From the NCBI GenBank assembly GCA_964564285.1, contig CAZMBZ010000015.1, positions 1 to 33,431 of the forward strand: DNA of 33,431 nucleotides, given 5' to 3'. This DNA is from JAUWQU01 sp964564285 (lineage in GTDB: Bacteria > Planctomycetota > Phycisphaerae > SM23-33). Positions within the stretch are counted from its first letter, which is position 1, and every line of letters starts with the position of its first letter. Below are positions 1 through 8,930 of this stretch, piece after piece. Both the position numbers and the translations under genes were made by a program. The notes beneath the pieces are model-generated. The model was not told the DNA's origin. It saw only the letters and a list, made by a program, of their open reading frames with translations, and did no database searches.

Positions 1-2796
1 CTTACCAGGGCGGAAGCGACTGACGGGGTGCTGGTCTTTGACGTAAAAGATGACGAACAGTCGCCCGAGAAGCAGGTGAAGATATCCATCCCCGTGCTTG
101 GCAGCTATGGCGAGACCTGGCCGCTGAACAGCGCAAAATCGAAACAAATTATTCACGATGCGGCGGAGTTCTATTCGACGGACCAGAACTTCAAAAAGAA
201 TTTCTTCGCCAAAAAAGAAATGGGCGGGGCGCTGGCCTGTCTGTTCCTGCTTTCGACAGGCGAGGATAAGTATCTGCCCTGCGTGAAAGAGTATTTCGGA
301 CAGTTCCTGCCTGATGTTTCGAAGATCGGCCATCACACTTGGTACAACGGCTATAACGGCATAGCGTGTGCGGAGTACTATCTGCGCACCGGCGACAAGT
401 CGGTGCTGCCGATTCTGCAGTACTACTGCGACGATGCAAAACTGCGTCAGAGTTACGGCTGTGGCTGGGGGCACTGGGGTTTGACGCCGGGGCCCGGCTA
501 CGTGGCTGGCGGACTGATGAACCCTGCCGGGGCGCAGGTCTTGACTACATTGCTGCTGGCCAAGGAGTGCGGCCTGAATGTTGATGAGAAGACGCTGCTT
601 GGTTCGTTGCGTTTCTTCTACCACTTCTCCGGCAAAGGCACGGTTCCCTACGGCGACCATCGAGGCGAAGGCGGCCTGGGCTCGAACGGCAAGGACGGGA
701 TGATCGCGGCCTCCATGCAGATCGCCTCCGGCGCCAGTGGAGACACGACCCTTTACCGCCAGGCCAACAAGCTTCTCGGTATGTCGATGATTCAGAGTTA
801 CCCGGTGATGGTCCGAGGTCACGGCGACGATGGCAGGGGCGACGCCATATGGCGTGGAATTGCCTCTTCGTACGTTATGGACGTCAAGCCGGATGTGTAC
901 CATAAGGCGATGAATCGCCTGGCGTGGTATTACGATCTGAGCCGCCGCCCATCGGGCGGTTTCGGCATGGCGGCATGCCATGGATTTGACGAGCCCGGCT
1001 CCGGCGCAGGCGTGGCCCTGGCTTACACGGCGCCACTGAAGACGTTGCGCATCACCGGCGCGCCGCGGTCGAAGTACGCCAAGGATTTCTCCCTTCCCGA
1101 ACAACCTTGGGGCCGTAAGGCGGATGCGGCATTCCTGTCCATCGAAAAGAATCCCAAGTATGACACGTATGGCCAGGCCGAGCCGATACACATTCCCTAC
1201 TTCAAGTTCGGCAGTGCATACGCCAAACCGGCAGTGAATCTGATGGAGGTTCCGAAGAAGGAAATCATCAAGAACGTCTATCATGATTCCTACATGATTC
1301 GGGCTCAGGCGGCCAAGGCCTTGCGGAAGGTCGGCGCATTCGGCGAGTTGGAAAAGATGCTCGACGATCCGGATCCGCGAGTTCGCAGGGCGGCGTTGGA
1401 TGGCATTATCGATTACAGGTATTGGTTCGCGATGGGGAAAGAGCCTATTGCCCAGAAAGACCTTTCTCCGAAGATGATTGCCTCGCTCGAGAGGATGCTG
1501 GCTGACCCGAAGGAGTCGTTGTGGGTGGTCGATGGGGCCTTGATGGCGATCAGTCTCGCCCCGGCAGAGACGATCAACAAGAACCTCGCGGTCATCATGC
1601 CTCGGCTGACCCATGAGGATTGGTGGCTTCGGGAGTCGGCCTTCACGGCGCTGTTCGGCATGCATGGCAATGGCGAGTTGTTTGGGAAGGTTCTGCCCGC
1701 CATGCTGGAAATGGTCACCAGGGAATACCACACCATGCCCCGCCAAAGGTGCCTGAGCAAGTTGGGGCGCCTTCTGAATGGCAAGACGCTGACGAGCCCG
1801 ATCGGCAAAGAGACTCTTGCGGGATTGATGCGAGCGGTTGAGAAGACCGAGATCAGGCCAGACCGCGGCATTTACAACATTTCCGCTGAAGGCGCCTATA
1901 ACACCAAGGCAACGATTGCAGTCTATCTGAGAAAGGCGCCCGAAACCGGATTGAAGACGGCGCAGATGATGCGAAGGCGACTGGCTGACATATCGGCGGA
2001 GGATATTGTCAGCTTGATTGGCAGCCCCTCGTCCAATCGCGAAGGAAAGGCTTTTGGTCTTTATTCCACGCTGAAAGTATTGAAACCGGATCAGCGAAAA
2101 CAGTTGGCTGACATTTTGTACAATGACTATAGGCCGGAGCTGATAAAGCGGCTGAAGAAGGTGACTGACAAGCGTGAAATAGTTCTGGATACGATTGTCG
2201 ACTTGCTGAACCTCAGGCACCCCGATGTGGGCTGGCGAGTGCTGGGCAAAGAGCAACTTGCGGATCGGGTATGGCGATACATGTCGTTTGCCCCGTCGTC
2301 GAAGGATTCACTGCATCCGCGAGAGAAGAAGCGTTTCCGCGATGTGGCCCTGCCGAAGGGGCTGGAGAAGTGGTACGCGCCTGACTTTGACGACAGCACA
2401 TGGAAGACTGGCAAGGCTCCGATTGGCGTTGGTGTATGGAAGGGACGCGATGGGAAGATATTCCCGAACCGCAGCAACTGGGGCGATGGCGAGTTCATGG
2501 TGATGCGCACGACCTTTGAGCTCAAGGACACTGATTGCGATTATGTGCGGATCAGCGCCTTGATGAAGCAGGGGTATCGCATTTACCTCAATGGCCATGC
2601 GATTCATACCTATGTCTGGTGGAAGAATCCGCCGCACTACAGGAAGGTCCCGCTCGGCCCCGCGCAAACCCGACACCTCAAGAAGGGCGTCAATGTGCTG
2701 GCGGTCTATTGCAATGTCGAATACGTCAAGGGTGAAGCGCTCGGTCAGGCTGACGTGTTCCTTGAAGGTTTGAAGGAGGAAGACCTCAAGAAGTAG
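1..2796 (+). CDS. DUF6288-type protein with HEAT repeats (5' truncated)
   Basis: The frame is open from base 1, so the start lies outside the window; the first internal candidate start is GTG at 28. At least 931 residues are visible. The N-terminal part (to about residue 420) is rich in Trp, Tyr and Gly and resembles an alpha/alpha-toroid fold of DUF6288 proteins, with patterns such as HTWYNGYNG and GWGHWG. Around residues 430-560 there are HEAT-like helical pairs (for example RAQAAKALRKVGAFGELEKM followed by DPDPRVRRAALDG). The last 140 residues look like a galactose-binding beta-sandwich, with a YRIYLNGHAIHTY strand. Known members are planctomycete proteins of unknown function, often with an N-terminal PDZ-like part and secretion signal, which would lie upstream here. 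A role in extracellular polysaccharide handling is inferred only from fold and neighbours. The family call is from memory of its motifs and is fairly confident. Confidence 0.8.
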   Translation, partial: LTRAEATDGVLVFDVKDDEQSPEKQVKISIPVLGSYGETWPLNSAKSKQIIHDAAEFYSTDQNFKKNFFAKKEMGGALACLFLLSTGEDKYLPCVKEYFGQFLPDVSKIGHHTWYNGYNGIACAEYYLRTGDKSVLPILQYYCDDAKLRQSYGCGWGHWGLTPGPGYVAGGLMNPAGAQVLTTLLLAKECGLNVDEKTLLGSLRFFYHFSGKGTVPYGDHRGEGGLGSNGKDGMIAASMQIASGASGDTTLYRQANKLLGMSMIQSYPVMVRGHGDDGRGDAIWRGIASSYVMDVKPDVYHKAMNRLAWYYDLSRRPSGGFGMAACHGFDEPGSGAGVALAYTAPLKTLRITGAPRSKYAKDFSLPEQPWGRKADAAFLSIEKNPKYDTYGQAEPIHIPYFKFGSAYAKPAVNLMEVPKKEIIKNVYHDSYMIRAQAAKALRKVGAFGELEKMLDDPDPRVRRAALDGIIDYRYWFAMGKEPIAQKDLSPKMIASLERMLADPKESLWVVDGALMAISLAPAETINKNLAVIMPRLTHEDWWLRESAFTALFGMHGNGELFGKVLPAMLEMVTREYHTMPRQRCLSKLGRLLNGKTLTSPIGKETLAGLMRAVEKTEIRPDRGIYNISAEGAYNTKATIAVYLRKAPETGLKTAQMMRRRLADISAEDIVSLIGSPSSNREGKAFGLYSTLKVLKPDQRKQLADILYNDYRPELIKRLKKVTDKREIVLDTIVDLLNLRHPDVGWRVLGKEQLADRVWRYMSFAPSSKDSLHPREKKRFRDVALPKGLEKWYAPDFDDSTWKTGKAPIGVGVWKGRDGKIFPNRSNWGDGEFMVMRTTFELKDTDCDYVRISALMKQGYRIYLNGHAIHTYVWWKNPPHYRKVPLGPAQTRHLKKGVNVLAVYCNVEYVKGEALGQADVFLEGLKEEDLKK

Positions 2797-2946
2797 CGCC
2801 GGCAGGCTCAAGAGAGCAACAATCAGCCACGCAGGCCAGCAGCAGCATCGTCGGCGCCTATGGATTCCGGTAATTCTAACCGATTCCCGGCCAGGGGTGC
2901 CATGGATGGTCGGCCCGATCAAGAAGGCCGATGGCTTTGCAGTGGT

Positions 2947-2975
2947 TTGACTTCTTTGGCAGGCCGGGCTATTTT
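2947..2975 (+). promoter_or_regulatory. candidate sigma70-type promoter
   Basis: TTGACT (2947-2952) is followed after 17 bases by TATTTT (2970-2975). It lies in the 275-base gap ahead of the isomerase gene and would give a leader of about 90 bases. It matches the consensus at 5/6 and 4/6 positions. No other strong signal was seen in this gap. Confidence 0.4.
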
Positions 2976-3071
2976 GAGAGTTCATTGTTATCCGTCGGCG
3001 CATTCCTGCATGCCGGCCTGTGCTGATTTGGACGATCTTTGTTTTGTGCAGTTATTGAAAGGGATATACAG

Positions 3072-3914
3072 ATGGCGAATCTTTCATTGGCGGAGCGGTT
3101 GGCGGTTTGCAGTTGGTCGCTGCATCCGAAGAATCCTGCGGACCTGATCGCCCAGCTTGGGCAGTTGGGCATGGACAAGATTCAACTGGCCTTGAACCCG
3201 CTGGCGAGCGGGGGCGACTGGGCAGGCGCTGGCGAGGCCCTGGCGGCGGCTGGCATCAAGCCGGTATCGGGCATGTTCGGCACGGCGGGCGAGGACTACT
3301 CCACGCTGGAGAGCATCCGCAAGACCGGCGGGATCGTGCCCGATGCGACGTGGGATGAAAACTGGCGGAGCATACAGCAGTGCGCGGAGGTGGCGGGCAG
3401 TCTCGGCCAGAAGGTCGTGTCTTTCCATGCGGGCTTCTTGCCTGAGGACGCCGCCGATCCATCCTACGAGAAACTTATCGCTCGGCTGGAGCAGATCGCC
3501 GACCTGTTCGCGGGCAAGGGGATAGACCTGGCTTTCGAGACCGGCCAGGAGGACGCAGCCACGCTCAAGAGCTTCCTCGACCGCCTTGCCAAGCCGAACG
3601 TGGGCGTGAACTTCGACCCGGCCAACATGATCCTGTACGGCAAGGGCGATCCCGTCGCGGCCGTCAAGGTGCTGATGCCTTACGTCAAGCAGGTTCACAT
3701 CAAGGACGCCGCTGCCAGCAAGACGCCCGGTGAGTGGGGCGCGGAAGTTCCCGTTGGCACGGGCGAGGTGGACTGGTTGGCATTCTTCGCGGCCCTGACT
3801 GCGGGCGGATTCGCCGGTTACCTGGCCATCGAGCGCGAGGCCGGCGAGCAGCGGATTCCGGACATAACACAGGCTAAGAACTTCGTTCTCGAAACGATCG
3901 GGAAGGTGAACTGA
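3072..3914 (+). CDS. sugar phosphate isomerase/epimerase (TIM barrel)
   Basis: A 280-residue protein of the xylose-isomerase-like TIM-barrel family (AP endonuclease 2 fold). The expected metal-binding acidic and His residues are visible in order: E156 in AFETG, D182 in NFDPAN, H209 in VHIKD and E254 in AIERE. ATG 3072 is preferred over the in-frame ATG at 3039 because AAAGGG sits at 3058-3063, eight bases before it. There is no signal peptide, so it is cytoplasmic. The next gene, a Gfo/Idh/MocA oxidoreductase, starts one base after this stop; this pairing is common in sugar and inositol catabolism. Substrate cannot be told from sequence. It probably interconverts keto sugars or takes part in inosose-type chemistry together with the oxidoreductase. 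Confidence 0.88.
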   Translation: MANLSLAERLAVCSWSLHPKNPADLIAQLGQLGMDKIQLALNPLASGGDWAGAGEALAAAGIKPVSGMFGTAGEDYSTLESIRKTGGIVPDATWDENWRSIQQCAEVAGSLGQKVVSFHAGFLPEDAADPSYEKLIARLEQIADLFAGKGIDLAFETGQEDAATLKSFLDRLAKPNVGVNFDPANMILYGKGDPVAAVKVLMPYVKQVHIKDAAASKTPGEWGAEVPVGTGEVDWLAFFAALTAGGFAGYLAIEREAGEQRIPDITQAKNFVLETIGKVN

Positions 3915-3915
3915 G

Positions 3916-4923
3916 ATGATTCGCGTTGGCATAATCGGGCTGGGCATGATGGGCGGGATGCACTACCGCGCGTGGCAGGAGATCGAGGGCGCGGAGGTTG
4001 TCGCCGTCGCCGATGCCGACCCCAAGCGGGCGGCGGGGGACCTAAGCACTGGCTGGAGCAACCTGCCGGGCGCCGCCAAACAACTGGACATGACCCGGAT
4101 CACCGGCACGACGGATGCTCGCGAACTCATCGCGATGGAGAACGTGGACTTGGTGGATGTCTGCGTGCCGACTCCATATCACGCCGAACTTGCCATCGCC
4201 GCGTTGGAGGCTGGCAAGCATTGCATCTGCGAGAAGCCGCTGGCCCGCACGGCCGAGCAGGCAAGGCAGATCGCCGCGGCGGCAGAGAAGTCAGAAGGAT
4301 TCTGCCTGCCGGGCATGTGCATCAGGTTCTGGCCGGAGTGGGCGTGGCTTGCCCGCATGATCGAACGGGGTAGCTACGGCAAGGTGCTGGATGCGACGTT
4401 CCGGCGGGTCGGCCCGGTGCCGCCCGGATGGTTCGGCGACGGCAAGCTTTCCGGCGGGGCGATACTCGACCTGCACCTGCACGACACGGACTTCGTGAAG
4501 TTCGCCTTCGGCAAGCCCGGGGCCGTGCATAGCTTCGGCCGGGTCGGCAAGACCGGCTGCATCGACCAACTTGTCACGCATTACATTTACGAAGACGATG
4601 GCCCGATCGTTACGGCCGAGGGCAGTTGGGCCATGACGGACCCCTTCCCGTTCCGCATGGACTACACGGTGAACTTCGAGCGTGCCACGGCCGAGTACGT
4701 CATGCTTCGCGAAGAGCCGCTGGTGATTTACGAAAAGGGCAAGGCCACACCGCACGCCTGCGATGGCGCCGACGGCTACCACAATGAGTTGGCGTACATG
4801 GCCCAGTGTATCGCATCCGGCAAGGCTCCGAGCGTCATCACCCCCGCCGACGCGGCCGAGAGCATCGAGATAGTCGAGTCCGAGGCCGAGAGCGTCCGCA
4901 CCGGCCTGCGAGTAAAAGTGTAA
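3916..4923 (+). CDS. Gfo/Idh/MocA family oxidoreductase
   Basis: A 335-residue NAD(P)-dependent sugar dehydrogenase-like protein. The Rossmann motif is GLGMMG (residues 8-13), the acidic end of beta-2 is VADAD, and the family's EKP motif lies at 106-108 (CICEKPLA). A C-terminal alpha/beta domain with LDLHLHDTDF carries the usual Asp/His pair. There is no signal peptide, unlike many planctomycete members that carry a Tat signal. The start follows the isomerase stop after a single base, so the two are probably translated from one message. The likely reaction is oxidation or reduction of a hydroxyl on a sugar or cyclitol; the substrate is unknown. Confidence 0.92.
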   Translation: MIRVGIIGLGMMGGMHYRAWQEIEGAEVVAVADADPKRAAGDLSTGWSNLPGAAKQLDMTRITGTTDARELIAMENVDLVDVCVPTPYHAELAIAALEAGKHCICEKPLARTAEQARQIAAAAEKSEGFCLPGMCIRFWPEWAWLARMIERGSYGKVLDATFRRVGPVPPGWFGDGKLSGGAILDLHLHDTDFVKFAFGKPGAVHSFGRVGKTGCIDQLVTHYIYEDDGPIVTAEGSWAMTDPFPFRMDYTVNFERATAEYVMLREEPLVIYEKGKATPHACDGADGYHNELAYMAQCIASGKAPSVITPADAAESIEIVESEAESVRTGLRVKV

Positions 4924-4982
4924 GGCCACCTCGCGACAGACCGGCGGCGGCGAGCATTGCGATAAGTGAAGGGAGAAGTGTC

Positions 4983-5486
4983 ATGACCGCACAACCTCCC
5001 GAGCCCCCGGTTTGGGCTCAACAGCCGCAGTACAACCAGCAGCAGTACCCACCGCCGCAATACTGGCCCGGGTACTCGCCGCCCAATCGCGACAAGGAGC
5101 ACCTCAAGCTGCTGTCGGTTTTCCACTACGTGCTTGGCGGGCTGACGGGTCTGATGGGATGTATGCCGTTCATGCACGTGGCGATGGGTGTTGCCATCAT
5201 TACGGGCAAGCTGTCATCCCCGGACGGTGACGGCTTGCCGCTTTTGTTCGGGTGGATATTCGTCATCATGGGCGCCATTGCGATCATCGGCTTTTGGACG
5301 GTCGCGATTCTCTTTCTCGTCGCGGCAGGGCGATTGAAGAAGAGGCGATCCTGGACCTTCTGCTTCGTCGTGGCCTGCGTGAGCTGCCTGATCGTGCCCC
5401 ACGGCACTGTTCTGGGTGTATTCACGATCATCGTCCTGATCCGCGACAGCGTAAAAGCGTCCTTCGCGAAGGCTCAAGCTGGCTGA
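4983..5486 (+). CDS. small membrane protein with Pro/Gln-rich N-terminus
   Basis: A 167-residue protein. Residues 1-35 are rich in Pro, Gln and Tyr (PPEPPVWAQQPQYNQQQYPP), typical of a disordered cytoplasmic tail. About four hydrophobic segments follow, roughly residues 45-75, 82-115 and 125-153. A near-N-terminal LLSVFHYVLGGL and a C-terminal GTVLGVFTIIVLIRDSVK look like conserved blocks of an uncharacterised membrane family seen in Planctomycetota and other bacteria. ATG 4983 is chosen because GAAGGGAGAAG lies just upstream; a longer frame begins at 4806 but overlaps the oxidoreductase. It follows that gene by 59 bases and may share its transcript. Function unknown. Confidence 0.75.
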   Translation: MTAQPPEPPVWAQQPQYNQQQYPPPQYWPGYSPPNRDKEHLKLLSVFHYVLGGLTGLMGCMPFMHVAMGVAIITGKLSSPDGDGLPLLFGWIFVIMGAIAIIGFWTVAILFLVAAGRLKKRRSWTFCFVVACVSCLIVPHGTVLGVFTIIVLIRDSVKASFAKAQAG

Positions 5487-5573
5487 GGGCAGGGGCCTGA
5501 TGTTCGCAGGACGCTGCGATTCAGGGAATTCGCAATCCGCAATTGTCCCGGGTGAAGCCCGCGCGTCAGTCCT

Positions 5574-7331
5574 CTAGAGCCGCTCGACCCAGACGTAGTA
5601 TGCGCCGAAGATTCCGCCCTGCTCGTTGGTCATCCAGCTTTGCAGCATGGCTGGGCCTGCCTTTAGATTCACGTCGAAGGTCGTGATCTCGTCGGTGAGT
5701 TTGATGTCCTTTTCGACCTCGACGCTGCCGATCTTGAGTTTCGCATGAGTGCAGCGGGCGGCCTGCTTGAGGTGCTTGGGCCAGCGGCAGAGTTCCACTC
5801 GATACTTGCCGTCGCAAACGACTTGCACGGCCCAGGGCGCGCTGGCCAGTTGGCCTCTCTGGACGTGTATCTGGTGCCAGGGAGTGTTGCGGTTATTCTC
5901 CGTGAGCCAGTCGTGGCTGTTGAGCATGGTGGGGTTCTGCTTGTCGCTGCCCAGGCCGATTCGAACGTACTGATCGAACGTGGGCTTGAGGCTGTACCAC
6001 CACTTGTCGTAAGCGGCTGAGAGTTCCTTCATGACGGCGGGATGCTCTGCCGAGATGTCCTTTTTCTGGCTGGGGTCGGCCTTGATGTCGTAAAGCTCCT
6101 TGCCGTTGACCAGCCGCCATTGCTGCGTCATTACGGCCGTCTGCCGCCACTTGACCGGATGGGCAATCCGCTGGGAATGCACGAACAGGGTGCGGTCCCG
6201 CAGGCAGTCGCGGTCGCCGTAGAGCATGGCTTTGAGCGACACGCCGTCGGACGCGGGTCCATCGGGGCGTTTCAGGTTGCACAGGTCGACCAGCGTTGGC
6301 TGGACGTCAACATGGGCGCACAACTGGTCGGCGTCCTTGCCGGTGTCGAGCTTGCCCGCGGGCCAGTGCAGGAAGAGCGGCACGCGGTGCCCGCCATCGT
6401 ACATCGAGCCCTTCCTGCCGCGCATGGCGGCATTGAAGCCTGCCCACTGCCCGGCTTTCGCCTTGCGGGCGACGCCGTTGGCCGTGCCGTTGTCGGTCAT
6501 GAAAATGAAGATCGTGTCCTCGGCCAGGCCAAGCTCGCCCAGACGCTTTCGCAGAGCGCCGAGATTCTCGTCGATGTTCTCGATCATGCCGTAGAACTTC
6601 GACATGGGCTCCGGAACGCCCTTGTCGAGGTACGGCTGGGCGTACTTTGGGTCCACGTACAGCGGGCTGTGGGGGGCGTTGGTGGACAGGTAAACGAAGA
6701 ACGGGCGGGCCTTGTTGCGTTCGATGAACTTCGTCGCTTCGGCAAACCAGACGTCCGTGCAGTAGCCCTTGAATTGCTCGGGTTTGGAGTTTCGCCAGTA
6801 GACGTCGTCGAAATAATCGTTGCCCCACCAGTCCGGTCCGTTGCCTACGCCGCCTCCGCCATGGCGCACCGTGTAGTCGAACCCCTGGTCCTCCGGGCGC
6901 AGCGGCCAGTTCTCTCCGAGGTGCCACTTGCCGAACATTCCGGTCGCGTATCCGTTGGCCTTGAATGCCTCGCCCAGGGTCACCTCGCCGGGGTCCAAGA
7001 GCGACCGGCCCATAATCGTGTGCCACACACCCGTGCGATTCGAATACCGTCCAGACATCAGGGCCGAACGAGTCGGCGAGCAGGTCGGATCGACGTGGAA
7101 GTCCGTCAGCCGCACGCTTTGGGAGTAGAGCTTGTCCATGTTCGGCGTGCGGATCATCGTATTGCCCAGAGCCCCCACGTCGCCGTAGCCCTGGTCGTCG
7201 GTTATCACAAGCACCACGTTGGGCTTCTTCGTGCTCCCGGCCGCGGCGGCGCCAAGGCCGCCGGGGATCGTCAAAGCCGCCGCCGCAACCCCGGCCGAGC
7301 GGAGAAAGTCCCGTCGATTCATCTTCATCAT
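5574..7331 (-). CDS. Tat-exported sulfatase (CSPTR type), 1
   Basis: A 585-residue type I sulfatase of the alkaline phosphatase superfamily. A Tat signal is clear (NRRDFLRSAG, residues 5-14, then an Ala/Gly-rich stretch). Metal-binding Asp residues are at VITDDQGYG (45-46), and the formylglycine motif CSPTR is at 84-88, with Cys84 the residue to be oxidised. GKWHLG and FMTDNGT follow in the expected order. A C-terminal extension of about 110 residues matches the longer planctomycete arylsulfatases. AGGAAAGG at 7342-7349 supports the first ATG; internal Met codons at 7328 and 7322 are alternatives. It would desulfate polysaccharide in the periplasm. It is convergent with the small membrane protein gene. 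The sulfate ester substrate is unknown. Confidence 0.95.
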   Translation of the reverse strand: MMKMNRRDFLRSAGVAAAALTIPGGLGAAAAGSTKKPNVVLVITDDQGYGDVGALGNTMIRTPNMDKLYSQSVRLTDFHVDPTCSPTRSALMSGRYSNRTGVWHTIMGRSLLDPGEVTLGEAFKANGYATGMFGKWHLGENWPLRPEDQGFDYTVRHGGGGVGNGPDWWGNDYFDDVYWRNSKPEQFKGYCTDVWFAEATKFIERNKARPFFVYLSTNAPHSPLYVDPKYAQPYLDKGVPEPMSKFYGMIENIDENLGALRKRLGELGLAEDTIFIFMTDNGTANGVARKAKAGQWAGFNAAMRGRKGSMYDGGHRVPLFLHWPAGKLDTGKDADQLCAHVDVQPTLVDLCNLKRPDGPASDGVSLKAMLYGDRDCLRDRTLFVHSQRIAHPVKWRQTAVMTQQWRLVNGKELYDIKADPSQKKDISAEHPAVMKELSAAYDKWWYSLKPTFDQYVRIGLGSDKQNPTMLNSHDWLTENNRNTPWHQIHVQRGQLASAPWAVQVVCDGKYRVELCRWPKHLKQAARCTHAKLKIGSVEVEKDIKLTDEITTFDVNLKAGPAMLQSWMTNEQGGIFGAYYVWVERL

Positions 7332-7656
7332 GTGACGCCTGCCTTTCCTGACCGATGTTTCATCGCAATCGCATTGGCCGCTGCAGCCTCGATCTTGACT
7401 TATTGTTTAACGCCCTCTGTGCCCATGTGTGCCGCGAAAGTAATCCAGGTCAAGGGTTTTCGCAGATCTGCTCCCAAAGGAATGGGCCACCATGCCGTCG
7501 GCGATTCGCCGGCCGGGGTTAGCGCAATGAAGGGGCGAGAGCCGCACAGAACGCTTGCCGTGTTGGTCATGTTGAGAGGAGGCATCTCTCGGAGCAGGTT
7601 GACTCTAAACACGTACACACTGTGCGGGCATCTCGCCCTTGTTCGATCTTACGCAG

Positions 7657-7688
7657 CCGGGCCGGCCCGGGTGCCACAGCCGGCCCGG
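7657..7688. repeat. GC-rich inverted repeat
   Basis: Ten-base arms CCGGGCCGGC (7657-7666) and GCCGGCCCGG (7679-7688) with a 12-base loop. The left arm is also part of a 14-base palindrome (7657-7670). It lies downstream of the first PEP-CTERM gene on the minus strand. It could stop transcription, but there is no T-run, so the role is open. Confidence 0.5.
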
Positions 7689-7740
7689 TAACGAATCTTA
7701 ATCGATCAATCGCGGGACTTCACCGCCTGCTGCGCCCCTT

Positions 7741-7783
7741 AGACTGCGCTGAGGACCTGCGGCTGCGCTGAGGTCCTTCAGCG
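7741..7783. repeat. tandem copies of a CTGCGCTGAGG unit
   Basis: GACTGCGCTGAGGACCTGCGG is followed at once by CTGCGCTGAGGTCCTTCAG, so the same 11-base core occurs twice. It is a variant (GCTGAGG for GCTCAGG) of the interspersed repeat found at 7945, 8907 and 9494. Confidence 0.6.
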
Positions 7784-7803
7784 ATGCTTCAACCCCGAGG
7801 CAA

Positions 7804-7827
7804 GCCCTGCCTGCCGGCAGGCAGGGC
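7804..7827. repeat. 24-base perfect palindrome
   Basis: The 24 bases equal their own reverse complement, centred on CTGCCGGCAG. A 20-base version of the same palindrome occurs at 9453-9472. As RNA or single-stranded DNA this would fold into a strong hairpin. Such CCTGCCGGCAGG-type palindromes belong to the same repeat islands as the GCTCAGGAC units. Confidence 0.85.
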
Positions 7828-7895
7828 GGGATTTCAGCCCCGAAGCGAGTTCGGGATTTCAGCTTCGCCTTCGGTGGCGCTTCAACTTCGGCGTC

Positions 7896-7940
7896 CGTCT
7901 TCCGTCTTCCGTCTTCGCTTCGCTACGTCGTGACAAGTCG
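7896..7940. repeat. CGTCTTC tandem repeat plus CTACGTCGTGACAAGTCG unit
   Basis: Three near-tandem CGTCTTC units lead into CTACGTCGTGACAAGTCG (7923-7940). That 18-mer recurs exactly at 9248-9265 in the same orientation, and variants occur at 9211, 9343 and 9358. Confidence 0.8.
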
Positions 7941-7944
7941 CCTG

Positions 7945-7968
7945 CCCTTCGACTGCGCTCAGGACCTT
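7945..7968. repeat. interspersed repeat CCCTTCGACTGCGCTCAGG overlapping a gene end
   Basis: This copy of the GCTCAGGACCT-type repeat overlaps the last codons and the stop codon of the first PEP-CTERM gene (stop at 7959-7961). Related copies are at 8907-8930 and 9494-9522. Confidence 0.8.
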
Positions 7969-8783
7969 CGGCGCTTCAGCAAAGCAGGAAGGCCTGCGGC
8001 CAGCATTATCAGGAGCGTGGCGGGCTCGGGGATGGGGTTGGCGTTGGCGGCGTTTTGCTCGCGGAATCTGTCCTGCAGAATCTGCAGGTCGTCCCAGTCG
8101 ACGTCGTTGTCCAAGTCGAAATCGCCCTCGGTAGCGCCGGCGCTGGTGGCCTGGCCCATGTGGGTCTTCAGGGCGATGTAGTCGGTCACATCAACGTCCA
8201 GATTGGGAACGATCGCGAAGCCGTAATCCACACTAGTTGCATAAGTCGACCCGTTGCCCTCGGCGATGACCGCTGTATCACCAAGGGTAACCGTAGCGGA
8301 TCCTAAAGAAGCTTCCATAGCAGTAAACCCATCAAATGAGGCCGTATACCCGCTGGGCGCGCCCGTCATATCGAGGTTCTCGATTGACCATGTCAACGTC
8401 TCGTCACCTTCAATACGATTGTTGGTGTCGTTGGGAGGAGTGACCACGGCGTAATTGTTCTTGGACCACACGCCGCTTCCATCATTGGCTGTCACTCTGA
8501 GGTCCCAAGAGAGACCAATTCCGGTCGCTCCTTCTACAGTCAGGCCCGTTAGCGACTGTTGGTAAATGCCTGTGTTCATGATGGCAACGCCTGCGTCTGT
8601 CGGAAATGGGCTTGTTCCAAAGTCGTACGTGCCCTGGCTTGCAACGTTGTAATCACCTTGGGTCGCTCGGTATGGTTGTCCTTTGGTAATTGTGATGATG
8701 GCAGCGTCTAGAGTAGCACCGAACGCCACTACGGCGATTGCTACGACGGCGAGGGGCAAAAAAGTCCTGTTTGTTGTAGACAT
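7959..8783 (-). CDS. PEP-CTERM protein with dockerin-like module
   Basis: A 274-residue secreted protein. The N-terminus is a Sec signal peptide (residues 1-28, ending near LDAA). Residues 29-195 form a beta-rich domain shared with the neighbouring gene at 9514. Residues about 195-240 hold a dockerin/EF-hand-like pair: LDVDVTDYIALKTHMGQ and GDFDLDNDVDWDDLQILQDRF, with the Asp/Asn pattern of Ca-binding loops. The end is a PEP-CTERM sorting signal: PIPEPATL, a hydrophobic helix, then KRRRS. In such systems an exosortase handles the signal for surface display or attachment; no exosortase gene is in the window. The start at 8783 is fixed by AGGAGA (8790-8795) six bases upstream; an open frame reaches 9002 but its extension is repeat DNA. 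The final Arg-Ser-stop codons come from an interspersed repeat. Confidence 0.9.
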   Translation of the reverse strand: MSTTNRTFLPLAVVAIAVVAFGATLDAAIITITKGQPYRATQGDYNVASQGTYDFGTSPFPTDAGVAIMNTGIYQQSLTGLTVEGATGIGLSWDLRVTANDGSGVWSKNNYAVVTPPNDTNNRIEGDETLTWSIENLDMTGAPSGYTASFDGFTAMEASLGSATVTLGDTAVIAEGNGSTYATSVDYGFAIVPNLDVDVTDYIALKTHMGQATSAGATEGDFDLDNDVDWDDLQILQDRFREQNAANANPIPEPATLLIMLAAGLPALLKRRRS

Positions 8784-8789
8784 AATCTT

Positions 8790-8795
8790 TCTCCT
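8790..8795 (-). promoter_or_regulatory. ribosome binding site deciding the PEP-CTERM start
   Basis: AGGAGA on the minus strand, six bases before the ATG at 8783. It places the start just ahead of the signal peptide and excludes the 73-residue upstream extension. Confidence 0.8.
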
Positions 8796-8855
8796 GTAAA
8801 AACTTTCGGAGTTACTGATAGGAAATTTGATTCCGCGTGACGGTGCGTGGGTGGT

Positions 8856-8930
8856 CCCTTCGACAGGGCTCCCTTCGGCTACGCTCAGGATCTGCGACAG
8901 GACAAGCCCTTCGACTTCGCTCAGGACAAG
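8856..8930. repeat. three degenerate copies of the CTTCGAC...GCTCAGGA repeat
   Basis: CCCTTCGACAGGG, CCCTTCGGCTACGCTCAGGA (8871-8890) and CCCTTCGACTTCGCTCAGGA (8907-8926) follow one another, ending in CAAG and a GGGGGTGAGGGTGAGGGG tract (to 8950). Consensus CCCTTCGACTNCGCTCAGGAC. The copies share orientation with those at 7945 and 9494. Confidence 0.8.

Larger units (their letters stand above)
7332..7958. other. 627-base intergenic stretch, repeat-rich at its right end
   Basis: No convincing gene on either strand. Bases 7332-7700 are ordinary intergenic DNA that must hold the promoter of the sulfatase on the minus strand, but I see no clear -35/-10 pair. From about 7741 to 7958 the sequence is built of repeat units (listed separately) shared with the next gap at 8784-9513. 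Short open frames here are repeat translations and not genes. Confidence 0.7.

Noticed and set aside
6042..7691. A 549-codon open frame on the plus strand opposite the first sulfatase
   Set aside because: It runs antisense through the full sulfatase gene, has no family motif, and is the usual result of GC-rich codon bias leaving the opposite frame open.
7741..7968. A CRISPR array
   Set aside because: The repeats are irregular in length and spacing, have no unique spacers of constant size, and no cas gene is nearby.
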